Positions 46,001 to 57,322 are shown, numbered from the stretch's first letter. The stretch: DNA of 64,000 nt from Saprospiraceae bacterium UBA2329 (GCA_002344975.1 DDUV01000033.1:1-64000), one strand, 5' to 3'. Notes: generated by a model not told the origin, from the sequence alone. Program-made: numbers and translations.

Positions 46001-49000
46001 TTTGGAATTGAAACATGGTTTGCAGCTTTGAGGCGGACGACAACAGCGACTTTTAATCGCACCTATTTGGAATTGAAACTCCGCGCTAATGGCAAAACGC
46101 CTCTTTGATCTGCGCTTTTAATCGCACCTATTTGGAATTGAAACATTTCGAGGGCGCGACGAAAATCGAAGCGACCTTCCTTTTAATCGCACCTATTTGG
46201 AATTGAAACATCGTTTTCATAAAGGAGCAATTGGGAGATGATGCACTTTTAATCGCACCTATTTGGAATTGAAACTTGCGAGGCCCGCCGCCACAAGTGT
46301 GAGATTCAGGGCTTTTAATCGCACCTATTTGGAATTGAAACGTAGTTCCATTTTGTGTGTTTTTAGAAGTTTTAAAACTTTTAATCGCACCTATTTGGAA
46401 TTGAAACATTTCACGCCTGCGTAATGTTCGGAGCGCCCTTTTGCTTTTAATCGCACCTATTTGGAATTGAAACTCGAAGACCACGCCGGCGGAGCCGCGA
46501 CAGGGAAGCTTTTAATCGCACCTATTTGGAATTGAAACATCGCCGCCTGAATGCGCTCGAAGGCAGCGTTAGATCTTTTAATCGCACCTATTTGGAATTG
46601 AAACTTTTTGGAGTAACGCCTAAAGTGTTGCGATACGTCCCTTTTAATCGCACCTATTTGGAATTGAAACAGCAGGGTATCTGGGTCAATCAGGCCCGCA
46701 ATTATTCTTTTAATCGCACCTATTTGGAATTGAAACATTACTTCCTCTGCTTTTGCAGGCTTTCCAAGCGGCCTTTTAATCGCACCTATTTGGAATTGAA
46801 ACTTTCGTTGGCATTTCGATTGGTTCCTCCTTCGTCCCCTTTTAATCGCACCTATTTGGAATTGAAACTCGTATTCTATCCACCAATCGGACACCTCTGG
46901 AAATCTTTTAATCGCACCTATTTGGAATTGAAACCCGCTTATCCATCTGCGTGGCGTTTCGCGAAACAGGCTTTTAATCGCACCTATTTGGAATTGAAAC
47001 CATTTTGCACATCCTTCCCTACTATTGCCATAGTCTTTTAATCGCACCTATTTGGAATTGAAACACCATTGCGTCCGATACAGCCGGGACGGAAAATAGG
47101 CTTTTAATCGCACCTATTTGGAATTGAAACGTTTAAGCATCTCGTTACCTTCCGATGGTAAGAACCCTTTTAATCGCACCTATTTGGAATTGAAACCCGG
47201 AGAAGCCCGCATCACCGACCTCACCACCGACCCCTTTTAATCGCACCTATTTGGAATTGAAACCGGAAGTTGCCAAACAGGATAGCGTGAAGCGCACTCC
47301 TTTTAATCGCACCTATTTGGAATTGAAACCCCACACCGAACTGCAAGAAGGCCAACTCCCCGGCAGCTTTTAATCGCACCTATTTGGAATTGAAACCTCG
47401 CTTACCAGCAAGCAGAATGACGGAGGCAATAGCTTTTAATCGCACCTATTTGGAATTGAAACTCTTTCCTGCGTTGTTGGCCCGGTCGCGTGCCGGGGCT
47501 TTTAATCGCACCTATTTGGAATTGAAACTTTGTTTTTTTTTTAAAAAGGCCCGGCCTGATACCCCTTTTAATCGCACCTATTTGGAATTGAAACCTACAT
47601 ACGCCCGGAGCCTATCCAGACGTGCGTTGACTTTTAATCGCACCTATTTGGAATTGAAACATTTCTACCTCAGCATCTTTTTGCAGGCTCCACGCCTTTT
47701 AATCGCACCTATTTGGAATTGAAACGGCGTACAAAAGGAACTGAAAAAGACCGAGGATGTTCTTTTAATCGCACCTATTTGGAATTGAAACATATCCAGA
47801 AAAGGGAAGCGGCTTTTGACGTTGTTACTTTTAATCGCACCTATTTGGAATTGAAACTCGAGGAAGACGGCAGCAACCACCCCGCAGGCCGTGCTTTTAA
47901 TCGCACCTATTTGGAATTGAAACTATTAGTATATTCGTTGAATTGAGATGGTGTACCTGCTTTTAATCGCACCTATTTGGAATTGAAACTCAGGTACGCC
48001 TGAACGCCCCGACAACGACACGCCCCTTTTAATCGCACCTATTTGGAATTGAAACATCACTATCACCGCAGGGGCCGCCCCTTCGCGAATACTTTTAATC
48101 GCACCTATTTGGAATTGAAACCGGCGTAAAGTTTAAAAAATACATTACCCATGTAAACTTTTAATCGCACCTATTTGGAATTGAAACACGGCGTGATCGG
48201 CGCGCCTACATCCAGCAGCACCCTTTTAATCGCACCTATTTGGAATTGAAACAAAATTCGGAAAGTATATCAGGCCCCAACACTGCACTTTTAATCGCAC
48301 CTATTTGGAATTGAAACCTTCTACTTCCGGCGCTGCCGGGGGGCTGAATAAGTCTTTTAATCGCACCTATTTGGAATTGAAACTTTTTATGTTTGTTGTG
48401 AGAAAGGCCAGCGGCTAACACTTTTAATCGCACCTATTTGGAATTGAAACACATCTACAAATTGGCTCCGAGGTTGAACGCTTACAACTTTTAATCGCAC
48501 CTATTTGGAATTGAAACTTATCAAATACGTCCTCCTTCTCAAATGGACAATCCCTTTTAATCGCACCTATTTGGAATTGAAACAACTCGCCTTCCTGCCA
48601 GTTCGGGAACACCACCCCCTTTTAATCGCACCTATTTGGAATTGAAACTCCGATGTAAAAACCGCATTTTTCCACCTGCGATTACTTTTAATCGCACCTA
48701 TTTGGAATTGAAACACGTTTAGCCGCAAGCCTACCGACCACGTTTACGAGCTTTTAATCGCACCTATTTGGAATTGAAACTTTCATCTGGCGCAAATGGT
48801 TCGACGGGCACACCCGCTTTTAATCGCACCTATTTGGAATTGAAACTCCGCGAGGCCAATGCCAATGCAGAGCGGCTGGCACCTTTTAATCGCACCTATT
48901 TGGAATTGAAACTACTTCCCACTATCCCACTCTAATGTGCGCTTTCCACTTTTAATCGCACCTATTTGGAATTGAAACACGACGGCAGTATCAGTACTGT

Positions 49001-52000
49001 GCAGGCGCTTAAACTTTTAATCGCACCTATTTGGAATTGAAACTACAGCGCCCATCGCTCAATGCCGACCATAACAAACTTTTAATCGCACCTATTTGGA
49101 ATTGAAACTGGCTTTTTGTTTTTCACGGTCGCAAGAAACATCTTCTTTTAATCGCACCTATTTGGAATTGAAACAGCGCAAGCTCGCGCAAGGCTCCAAC
49201 GCCCTGATTTCTTTTAATCGCACCTATTTGGAATTGAAACTCCGCTCAGCTTCAGCGCCGAAGCTACCACCGGCGCTTTTAATCGCACCTATTTGGAATT
49301 GAAACATGCAGCCGTTGCCGAATTGGCTGAACTTCGTACTCTTTTAATCGCACCTATTTGGAATTGAAACCTGTTGAGGCCGCGCCCATCACCTGGTACG
49401 TCCTGCTTTTAATCGCACCTATTTGGAATTGAAACATACTGATGGTGTGTGCCATAGTGTTTCTCGATTAGTCTTTTAATCGCACCTATTTGGAATTGAA
49501 ACGCGCAAAAGTGTTCAAGGCGCTGGCCGAGGATGGTACTTTTAATCGCACCTATTTGGAATTGAAACACGACCTGATGCTTTTTTTCCTGCTCTATCAG
49601 GAAGCTTTTAATCGCACCTATTTGGAATTGAAACACGCTACGCCCGAACCGCCCAAAGACGGCCACGGCTTTTAATCGCACCTATTTGGAATTGAAACAG
49701 CCCAGCTCGATGCGCAAGGCTTCAAGCTCTGCCCTTTTAATCGCACCTATTTGGAATTGAAACTTGTAGCGATGGCCTACACCTTGCAGCGTGCAGGCCT
49801 TTTAATCGCACCTATTTGGAATTGAAACATCCTGACGTCGTAAGTGTCGTTGGTGCTCCCTGCTTTTAATCGCACCTATTTGGAATTGAAACTCTGCTGG
49901 CATTTGCGCCCACCCCGGCACATCCAGCTTTTAATCGCACCTATTTGGAATTGAAACACAAGGTTTTCAAGCTCTTGCCTTTTGGCTCTGAACCTTTTAA
50001 TCGCACCTATTTGGAATTGAAACTTTTGTTCCGCCGCAACACGCTCCGTCCACGTCGTCCTTTTAATCGCACCTATTTGGAATTGAAACTTACCTGTTCG
50101 GCCTCATACGCCACCGCTACAAACCTTTTAATCGCACCTATTTGGAATTGAAACGCCAAAAATCCGTACACGTTTAGCGCAGGTTCACACTTTTAATCGC
50201 ACCTATTTGGAATTGAAACTTTCAGCAAACACATACTATTGGAAGCCAGCTATGCTTTTAATCGCACCTATTTGGAATTGAAACACAACACCGGCGGCTT
50301 CAACTCGTTTTCCTCCTGCTTTTAATCGCACCTATTTGGAATTGAAACACACTTGCAACTACCTGTATTTTGCCGCGCTGTTTGCTTTTAATCGCACCTA
50401 TTTGGAATTGAAACGGCGTTTTTCCCGGTTCAGGCGAAAACAACATTTGTCTTTTAATCGCACCTATTTGGAATTGAAACATAGGTATCTCCGTCGCTTC
50501 GCCCTTGCTCACCGGCTTTTAATCGCACCTATTTGGAATTGAAACTCGGTTCTTTGTCCATGTTCCCCACCAACGATATGCCCTTTTAATCGCACCTATT
50601 TGGAATTGAAACTACTCGCATGGGGTGATGTGCATCGGAAAGTTAACCCTTTTAATCGCACCTATTTGGAATTGAAACATCAAGGCAAACGGAGGCCATT
50701 GACAGCATTAGAAACTTTTAATCGCACCTATTTGGAATTGAAACGGACTTGTCATAACGCGATTGGTACCTTCTGTCGCCTTTTAATCGCACCTATTTGG
50801 AATTGAAACACGTCGGCAATGATTGCAGCGGCTTTAATGTACAGCTTTTAATCGCACCTATTTGGAATTGAAACTGCCGTCGGCAGCGCCGGAGATAAAC
50901 AACAACCCCCTTTTAATCGCACCTATTTGGAATTGAAACATGCCTTTGGCGGCTTGTTCCGCTTCGGCGACTGCCCTTTTAATCGCACCTATTTGGAATT
51001 GAAACCCTCATGGTTGACCCGTGGCGCGAAGTGAAATTGTGCTTTTAATCGCACCTATTTGGAATTGAAACACCGCAAGGTCTGTGTCAAAGCGCTTTGC
51101 GTATTCACTTTTAATCGCACCTATTTGGAATTGAAACATTGACAAAAAAAAAAGAGACGCGCAGGCCGAAAGCTTTTAATCGCACCTATTTGGAATTGAA
51201 ACAGCAGTACGCCGCCGGGTATTTTTACTGGGGCCTGCTTTTAATCGCACCTATTTGGAATTGAAACAACTCTCGATGTCCGCTTCGTCGGTGTCGTCGG
51301 CCTTTTAATCGCACCTATTTGGAATTGAAACGCCCGTCGCCCGTCGTCTGTCGGCCAAGTACGATCTCTTTTAATCGCACCTATTTGGAATTGAAACTAC
51401 TTTGAGATTAGTATCTCGATTGGGTCTGCATTCTTTTAATCGCACCTATTTGGAATTGAAACGCATGGAGGGTGGGGGAAGTGACGACGCGCCTGCATCT
51501 TTTAATCGCACCTATTTGGAATTGAAACACGTAGAAGGAGACCGGGAACAGAAACGCGACACACCTTTTAATCGCACCTATTTGGAATTGAAACATTTCT
51601 GCCCACTGCATTGCTCCAATCCATTCCGGCTTTTAATCGCACCTATTTGGAATTGAAACCCTGATCGCCGCCGATATAGATGTACGGAACTTCAGCTTTT
51701 AATCGCACCTATTTGGAATTGAAACTTTTAAAAAGGTGCCGAAAATGAAATTCCTTACCTTCTTTTAATCGCACCTATTTGGAATTGAAACTCTTCCAAA
51801 TGCACTGCCACTAACAAAGCATTCCCGCTTTTAATCGCACCTATTTGGAATTGAAACAACTTTGCCTTTACCCCATTACACAGGTGATTGCCCCTTTTAA
51901 TCGCACCTATTTGGAATTGAAACAAGACGGTCACGCAAAATTCGGCCTTGACAGAGAAGCCTTTTAATCGCACCTTTTGGAATTGAAACGTCTAAGGTTT

Positions 52001-52962
52001 GACCGGCGATTTCGGCGTAGATCACTTTTAATCGCACCTTTTGGAATTGAAACTGCACAGTAAAATATTCGTATGCACTTGCGAACAGTGCTTTTAATCG
52101 CACCTTTTGGAATTGAAACGTACCTTGCGCGAAGACTTACGGAGGCAATTTCTACTTTTAATCGCACCTTTTGGAATTGAAACATCGCGTTATGACAAGC
52201 CCCGATGGTATTACATGGACTTTTAATCGCACCTTTTGGAATTGAAACTAAAAGTGATGGACAACAACGGCACCGGGCAAATACCCCTTTTAATCGCACC
52301 TTTTGGAATTGAAACTACAATTACAATACTATTGATGAACTTCTCACTAATCCTTTTAATCGCACCTTTTGGAATTGAAACTGTGGTACGCTTCACATCA
52401 AACCAAGCCTCGCGGCCTTTTAATCGCACCTTTTGGAATTGAAACATGTCATGCTTTCCTGCCTGCCGGTGGGCAAAAGAACTTTTAATCGCACCTTTTG
52501 GAATTGAAACCCATAAGCCACTGAAGTCCATCCATCTGATTCTACTGCTTTTAATCGCACCTTTTGGAATTGAAACAAAGCTCGTCTGAAACAGTGTCTA
52601 AGTTGTGATAAACTTTTAATCGCACCTTTTGGAATTGAAACTTTACGCAGCGATACACGAATGAATTTATTCTTCACTTTTAATCGCACCTTTTGGAATT
52701 GAAACGCGTTACCCTGACGTGGAACCTGAGCGCTTACGCTCCTTTTAATCGCACCTTTTGGAATTGAAACTCCTTGATCCAGTTGCGAACAAGCCCTGCA
52801 AAGGCCTTTTAATCGCACCTTTTGGAATTGAAACTTTTAGGCGTGACCTTGAAATCCTCGGATACCGGCTTTTAATCGCACCTTTTGGAATTGAAACAAA
52901 AAAACTGGTAAGCCATGAAAAAGAGATTTGGAGCTTTTAATCGCACCTTTTGGAATTGAAAC
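43089..52962 (+). CRISPR. Type I-B CRISPR array: 151 repeats, 150 spacers
   Basis: Repeats 1-135 (starts 43089 to 51894) are 30 bp, beginning CTTTTAATCGCACC and ending GGAATTGAAAC with CTATTT in the middle; all looked identical by eye. Repeats 136-151 (51961 to 52934) are 29 bp, lacking the A in the middle (CACCTTTTGG instead of CACCTATTTGG). Spacers are 34-37 bp, mostly 35-36. The ends TTTTAAT/ATTGAAA can pair weakly. The last 8 bases ATTGAAAC are the expected Cas6-generated 5' handle, so transcription runs left to right from the leader beside cas2. The repeat count is a manual tally. Confidence 0.97.
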
Positions 52963-52991
52963 GTACAGACTTCGGCCCGCACATTACCGCC

Positions 52992-55900
52992 TCACCTCAC
53001 CAAACTCAGTTCCCCCTTCAGCGCAATCACCTCTCCGTAAGCCGTTTCCACTTCCGCCATAAAGACGTACATGCCGGATGGACAATCTCTTCCGTCAAAC
53101 GTGCCGTCCCAACCGGAGGTAATATCGCCGGGTATCAGGTCTTTGCCGTCGTACATCATTCCGCCCCAGCGGTTGAAGACTTTTAAAGAAATGATGCGCG
53201 TCAGATCGCCCGGCGTGGCAAACAAGGTAAAGCGGTCATTCACGGCGTCGCCATTGGGCGTAAAACCCGTGGGAGCATACACCGGCACTCTGGTATCTAC
53301 TAAAATCCTGACGGTTTGGCGTGCTGTGCAGCCGAAGAACTCCGCGTCCATTTCGTAAGTGGTAGAGTACAGCGGCGTGGTTTCCGGCTGGGTACAATCG
53401 TCGCAACTCAGACCGGCCGGCGGCGACCAGCGAATCCAATCGGGCACAAAACTGAAGCCATAGCCCAACTGCACCGTCTGCCCGCGCCTGATTTCCACTA
53501 CCGTATCCCTGCTGATATTGAAAAGCGGATTGTCGGGAATCGTGACGCCTTCTCTGTACAAGCATCCGAAATGGTCTCGGAAGGTAAGCTGGTACGGGCC
53601 TGCCGCCAGGTTGTTGATGATGTACGGAAAATCGTTGATGGCCGCAAACGAAGCACCGTCTAAGGCAACCGCATAAGGCGCCGTGCCTCCTTCGATGGAG
53701 AAAAAGGTGATCTGCCCCCGTTCCTGCGGAGAGCAATTGGCCGCCCGCAGCCGTATGGTGAGAATGAGCGAATCAATGGTGAGGCGAACGTGTACGATGG
53801 AGTCGCAGCCATTGGCCGCAGCCCCCCTGAACACCTCCGTGCCGGTGGTTTTGTTCTCGCCGTAAACCCTGCCGTTGATGACGATTTCGGTACCGGGGCA
53901 AATCGTTGCCTCAAAGGTAGTTTCGGGCACCGGTAGTACAAAAAGGTCAATGACCACCGTGCTGTCGCAACCATTCACCGAGACGCCGCGCAATATTTCG
54001 GTACCGCTCAGGCGGTTGGGGCCATACATCACGCCGTTGACAATCACCGACTCGCCGGGGCAAATGCCGTGCCTGAGCGTTGAGCCGGCAGGGCTGAAAA
54101 AGCTGATGCTCACGGTGAACGTACTGTCGCAACCGTTGACCGAAGCACCCGGCAGCAACTCTACGCCGCCCGGATTGGACTGACTGTAAACCGTGCCGTT
54201 GACGGTGATGGATTCGCCGGGGCAGATCGTGGTTTGGAAACTGCCCGTTGCCGGCGGGAAGAAATTGACCTGCACGCTCAGAATGCTGTCGCAGCCATTG
54301 GCCGCCGCGCCTGCCAGAATTTCCGTGCCGGTTCGATTCATTTCGTTGTAAACCGTGCCGTTGATCGTGATGGATGTGCCGGGACAAAGCGTGATTTGGA
54401 AACTGCCCGTTGCCAATGGATAAAAATTGACCTGCACACTCAGAATACTGTCGCAACCATGCGCCGCCGCTCCCACAAGGACTTCCGTACCTGTGCGGTT
54501 CATTTCATTGTAAATCGTGCCGTTGACAGTGATGGATGCACCGGGACAAAGCGTGGTTTGGAAACTGCCCGTCGCCAATGGATAAAAATTGACCTGCACG
54601 CTCAGAATACTGTCGCAACCATTGAGCGCCGCACCTGTCAGAATTTCCGTACCTGTGCGGTTCATTTCGTTGTAAATCGTGCCGTTGACGGTGATGGACG
54701 CGCCGGGACAAAGCGTAGTTTGGAAACTGCCCGTCGCCGGAGAATAAAAATTGACCTGCACGCTCAAAATGCTGTCGCAACCATTGGCCGCCGCGCCTGT
54801 CAGAATTTCCGTGCCGGTTCGATTCATTTCGTTGTAAATCGTGCCATTGACGGTAATGGACGCGCCGGGGCAAAGCGTGGTTTGGAAACTGCCCGTCGCC
54901 TGTGGGTAGTAATTGACCTGCACGCTCAGAATACTGTCGCAGCCATTGGCCGCCGCGTCTGCCAGGACTTCTGTGCCACTGAGATTCATTTCGTTGTAAA
55001 CCGTGCCATTGACGGTGATGGACGCGCCGGGGCAGAGCGTGGTTTGGAAACTGCCGGTTGCCTGTGGGTAATAAGTTACAGTCGTGGTATCGGGTTCAGA
55101 ACGGCAAAAGCCCTGTTGCACGGTGAGCATGTATTCGCCGGGGGACAAAACGCCGCTTATCCGGGCGCTGTCGGATGTAAATCCACCCGGCCCGCTCCAT
55201 TCAAAAGCAATGCCTGTATCGGCGGGAATGGACGTGCCGATGAGCTGCGCCTCCTCGCCTGGACAGGCCGTGCCGCTGTTGTCGGCTACAGCCTGAGGCA
55301 GGGGCCGAACGATGGAACAAAGCGAAAACTCGGAAGTGCTGCCGGCCAGATTGGTAGCCGTAGCGGTAATGGTATCGCCGATGCTGAAAAAGCCGGAAAC
55401 ACTCCAGGAGCCGTCCACGCCGGCGATGGTTCCGGCCAGAAAAGTTCGTCCCTGACAGGAGGGCGCCGTGCTGCAATCCGCATGGTTGTGCCGGAACACT
55501 TCTATCAGATCAAAAGGTCCGGCCATGCCCGTGATGCGCGAGGGTGCAACGCAGATTTCCATCGGCGGCATCATATCGTCGTTGGCGCCCGCAGTGAGGT
55601 CTATGCCGGCTATCTGATTGCAATAAATGCTGTTTCCGCTGATGGTGCAGGAGGTAGAATTTTCGCTCACCACTACCCCACCCTGCTGATTGTGCGCGAT
55701 GACATTGCCGGCGCCCAGATTGCCGATGAGAATGCCTTCCGACATGGCGTTGACGGTGATGCCGGGGCCGCCGTTGCCCAATGCAAACAGCCCGGCCTGA
55801 TCGGTGCCTATCGCATTGTCTTCCAAAATAATATCTGCCGAGTTGCTGATGAGCACACCGCCGCTGCCGTTGGAGGCTATGACGTTTAAACCATCCACGA

Positions 55901-57254
55901 TGACGTTGGCGCAATTTACAAGCGCCAGGCCATAGCGGGCATTGCCGAGCGGCTGTGAGGGAACAACACTGTAATTGCCGATATAATTGTGGCTGATGAC
56001 TCCATTGGCGGAGGCTCGGTCGGGCAGCATTTGCACCCAGATGCCATGTTGAAGATTGGTAGAAATACTGTTGTCTTCTATCACAAAGTTGTCGCAATTG
56101 CTGAGCGAGATGCCGTCGCGGCCATTGCCTCCCGTTAGGCCGGCAGAAACCAGCAGACCGATGAGGTTTTGGCGGATGACCAGCCCCCCTGACTGGACGG
56201 CCTCCAATCCACTCAACACATTGGAAGACAATATATTTTCATGAATAAAAGTGCCTGGCGCATCCGACAAAAAGATGCCGTTTCCTGCATTGGGGCGGGC
56301 TATTTGCCCCGAACGGTCGGCCCCTATCCGATTGCCTTGCACCCTGGCGCCGCCGGAAGCGATGCCCGTGAGATTGATGCCGTTGATGCCGTTGCCGGAA
56401 ATGGTATTGTGCCCGCCGGCGAGGTTGCCGATGGTGCAGGAGGAGGAGTTGGTAACCGCCACCCCGTTGCGCCCGTTGGGCAGGGCCGCAGTTTCAGCAG
56501 CATTCAGTCCGATGATGTTGCCGAACACAGACAGCCCGGAAACGCCGCGCGCAAAGATACCTTCCGATCTGTTGCCCGAAATGATGTTTCTTTCACCGGG
56601 GTTGGCGCCACCGACCGTAGTATTTGGCACCGCGCCGAACAACTGTCCGTCGAGGAAAATGCCGTGTTCATTGGGGTCGGCGCCGGTTCCGTTGGGAAAC
56701 ATGCCGATCAGATTGCCCTCAATAACCATGCCCGGCGAATTGCCCATGACCGTAATGCCGCCCAATGTATTCCCCCCGATGATATTTCCTTTTCCTGCCG
56801 CCCCGATACGGGCATTGGAGCCCCCAAAAACAATAATGCCACTTGGAAACCGGCGGATATGAAGTCCATAAATCGCACAATTCGCGCCTGCAATTTCCAA
56901 GCCGTCAACAGGAGTAGCGCTGCCGTTTCCGACCAGCACAATCGCTCCCGGAAAGTAGCCCGGTTGAGTACTGCCGTCTATGACGGTACCTGCGCCGGTG
57001 ATGGTGGGCAGGCTGGTAATGGGTGCAATGACATGCGGGCCGGGGCCGGTAATATTGAAAACGATGGTGTCGGGGCCGGGGTTTTGGTTGGCTGCTCTGA
57101 TGGCCTCCCGCAGACTGCAATGGGTTGCATTGCAGACGCCGTCGTTGGTGTCGTCTGTGGTATTGACAATTCTCAACTGCGCCGCAGCCGTTGTCAGGGT
57201 CAACAGACCTGTGAAAAGCGTAGCAATGAAGTGTAAAATGTGTGCTCTGTTCAT
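52992..57254 (-). CDS. Giant surface protein: beta-helix, 8 tandem 54-aa repeats, T9SS type B C-terminal domain
   Basis: A 1420-aa protein. The signal peptide ends near TTAAAQ. A CSLREAIRAAN segment (about 47-57) and about 550 residues of parallel beta-helix repeats (GNGRNGV, NTISGN, GNIIG words) follow. Residues about 728-1160 are eight 54-aa repeats (ATGSFQTTLCPGASITVNGT type, each ending NGCDSILSVQVNFY); the first five are nearly identical also at DNA level. The C-terminus is a gliding/CHU_C-type sorting domain (TGFTPNGDAVNDRFTLF ... FNRWGGMMYDG ... CPSGMYVFMAEV). It is exported through T9SS and anchored at the surface, perhaps as an adhesin. A TATTTTTG core is at 57323-57330. Confidence 0.85.
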   Translation of the reverse strand: MNRAHILHFIATLFTGLLTLTTAAAQLRIVNTTDDTNDGVCNATHCSLREAIRAANQNPGPDTIVFNITGPGPHVIAPITSLPTITGAGTVIDGSTQPGYFPGAIVLVGNGSATPVDGLEIAGANCAIYGLHIRRFPSGIIVFGGSNARIGAAGKGNIIGGNTLGGITVMGNSPGMVIEGNLIGMFPNGTGADPNEHGIFLDGQLFGAVPNTTVGGANPGERNIISGNRSEGIFARGVSGLSVFGNIIGLNAAETAALPNGRNGVAVTNSSSCTIGNLAGGHNTISGNGINGINLTGIASGGARVQGNRIGADRSGQIARPNAGNGIFLSDAPGTFIHENILSSNVLSGLEAVQSGGLVIRQNLIGLLVSAGLTGGNGRDGISLSNCDNFVIEDNSISTNLQHGIWVQMLPDRASANGVISHNYIGNYSVVPSQPLGNARYGLALVNCANVIVDGLNVIASNGSGGVLISNSADIILEDNAIGTDQAGLFALGNGGPGITVNAMSEGILIGNLGAGNVIAHNQQGGVVVSENSTSCTISGNSIYCNQIAGIDLTAGANDDMMPPMEICVAPSRITGMAGPFDLIEVFRHNHADCSTAPSCQGRTFLAGTIAGVDGSWSVSGFFSIGDTITATATNLAGSTSEFSLCSIVRPLPQAVADNSGTACPGEEAQLIGTSIPADTGIAFEWSGPGGFTSDSARISGVLSPGEYMLTVQQGFCRSEPDTTTVTYYPQATGSFQTTLCPGASITVNGTVYNEMNLSGTEVLADAAANGCDSILSVQVNYYPQATGSFQTTLCPGASITVNGTIYNEMNRTGTEILTGAAANGCDSILSVQVNFYSPATGSFQTTLCPGASITVNGTIYNEMNRTGTEILTGAALNGCDSILSVQVNFYPLATGSFQTTLCPGASITVNGTIYNEMNRTGTEVLVGAAAHGCDSILSVQVNFYPLATGSFQITLCPGTSITINGTVYNEMNRTGTEILAGAAANGCDSILSVQVNFFPPATGSFQTTICPGESITVNGTVYSQSNPGGVELLPGASVNGCDSTFTVSISFFSPAGSTLRHGICPGESVIVNGVMYGPNRLSGTEILRGVSVNGCDSTVVIDLFVLPVPETTFEATICPGTEIVINGRVYGENKTTGTEVFRGAAANGCDSIVHVRLTIDSLILTIRLRAANCSPQERGQITFFSIEGGTAPYAVALDGASFAAINDFPYIINNLAAGPYQLTFRDHFGCLYREGVTIPDNPLFNISRDTVVEIRRGQTVQLGYGFSFVPDWIRWSPPAGLSCDDCTQPETTPLYSTTYEMDAEFFGCTARQTVRILVDTRVPVYAPTGFTPNGDAVNDRFTLFATPGDLTRIISLKVFNRWGGMMYDGKDLIPGDITSGWDGTFDGRDCPSGMYVFMAEVETAYGEVIALKGELSLVR
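53778..55073 (-). repeat. Eight tandem 162-bp coding repeats within the surface-protein gene
   Basis: Each unit encodes 54 residues with invariant CPG, NGT(V/I)Y, GTE and NGCDS. Units 1-5 (right end) are nearly identical, 6-8 progressively diverged, implying recent expansion by recombination. Confidence 0.85.
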
Positions 57255-57322
57255 ACAATGACTCTATTCTTTCTGAGTGCGATTCAGACGCAGCAAGAAG
57301 CTGTGAGTTGCAAAACCCAGCG

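Noticed and set aside
43499..52442. Many overlapping open frames with repeated FNRTYLELK (plus strand) or FQFQIGAIK (minus strand)
   Set aside because: These are translations of the CRISPR repeat in frames that happen to stay open across spacers; they are not genes.
54234..57236. 551- and 331-codon plus-strand frames opposite the surface-protein gene
   Set aside because: Repetitive antisense translations of the 162-bp repeats and beta-helix region.
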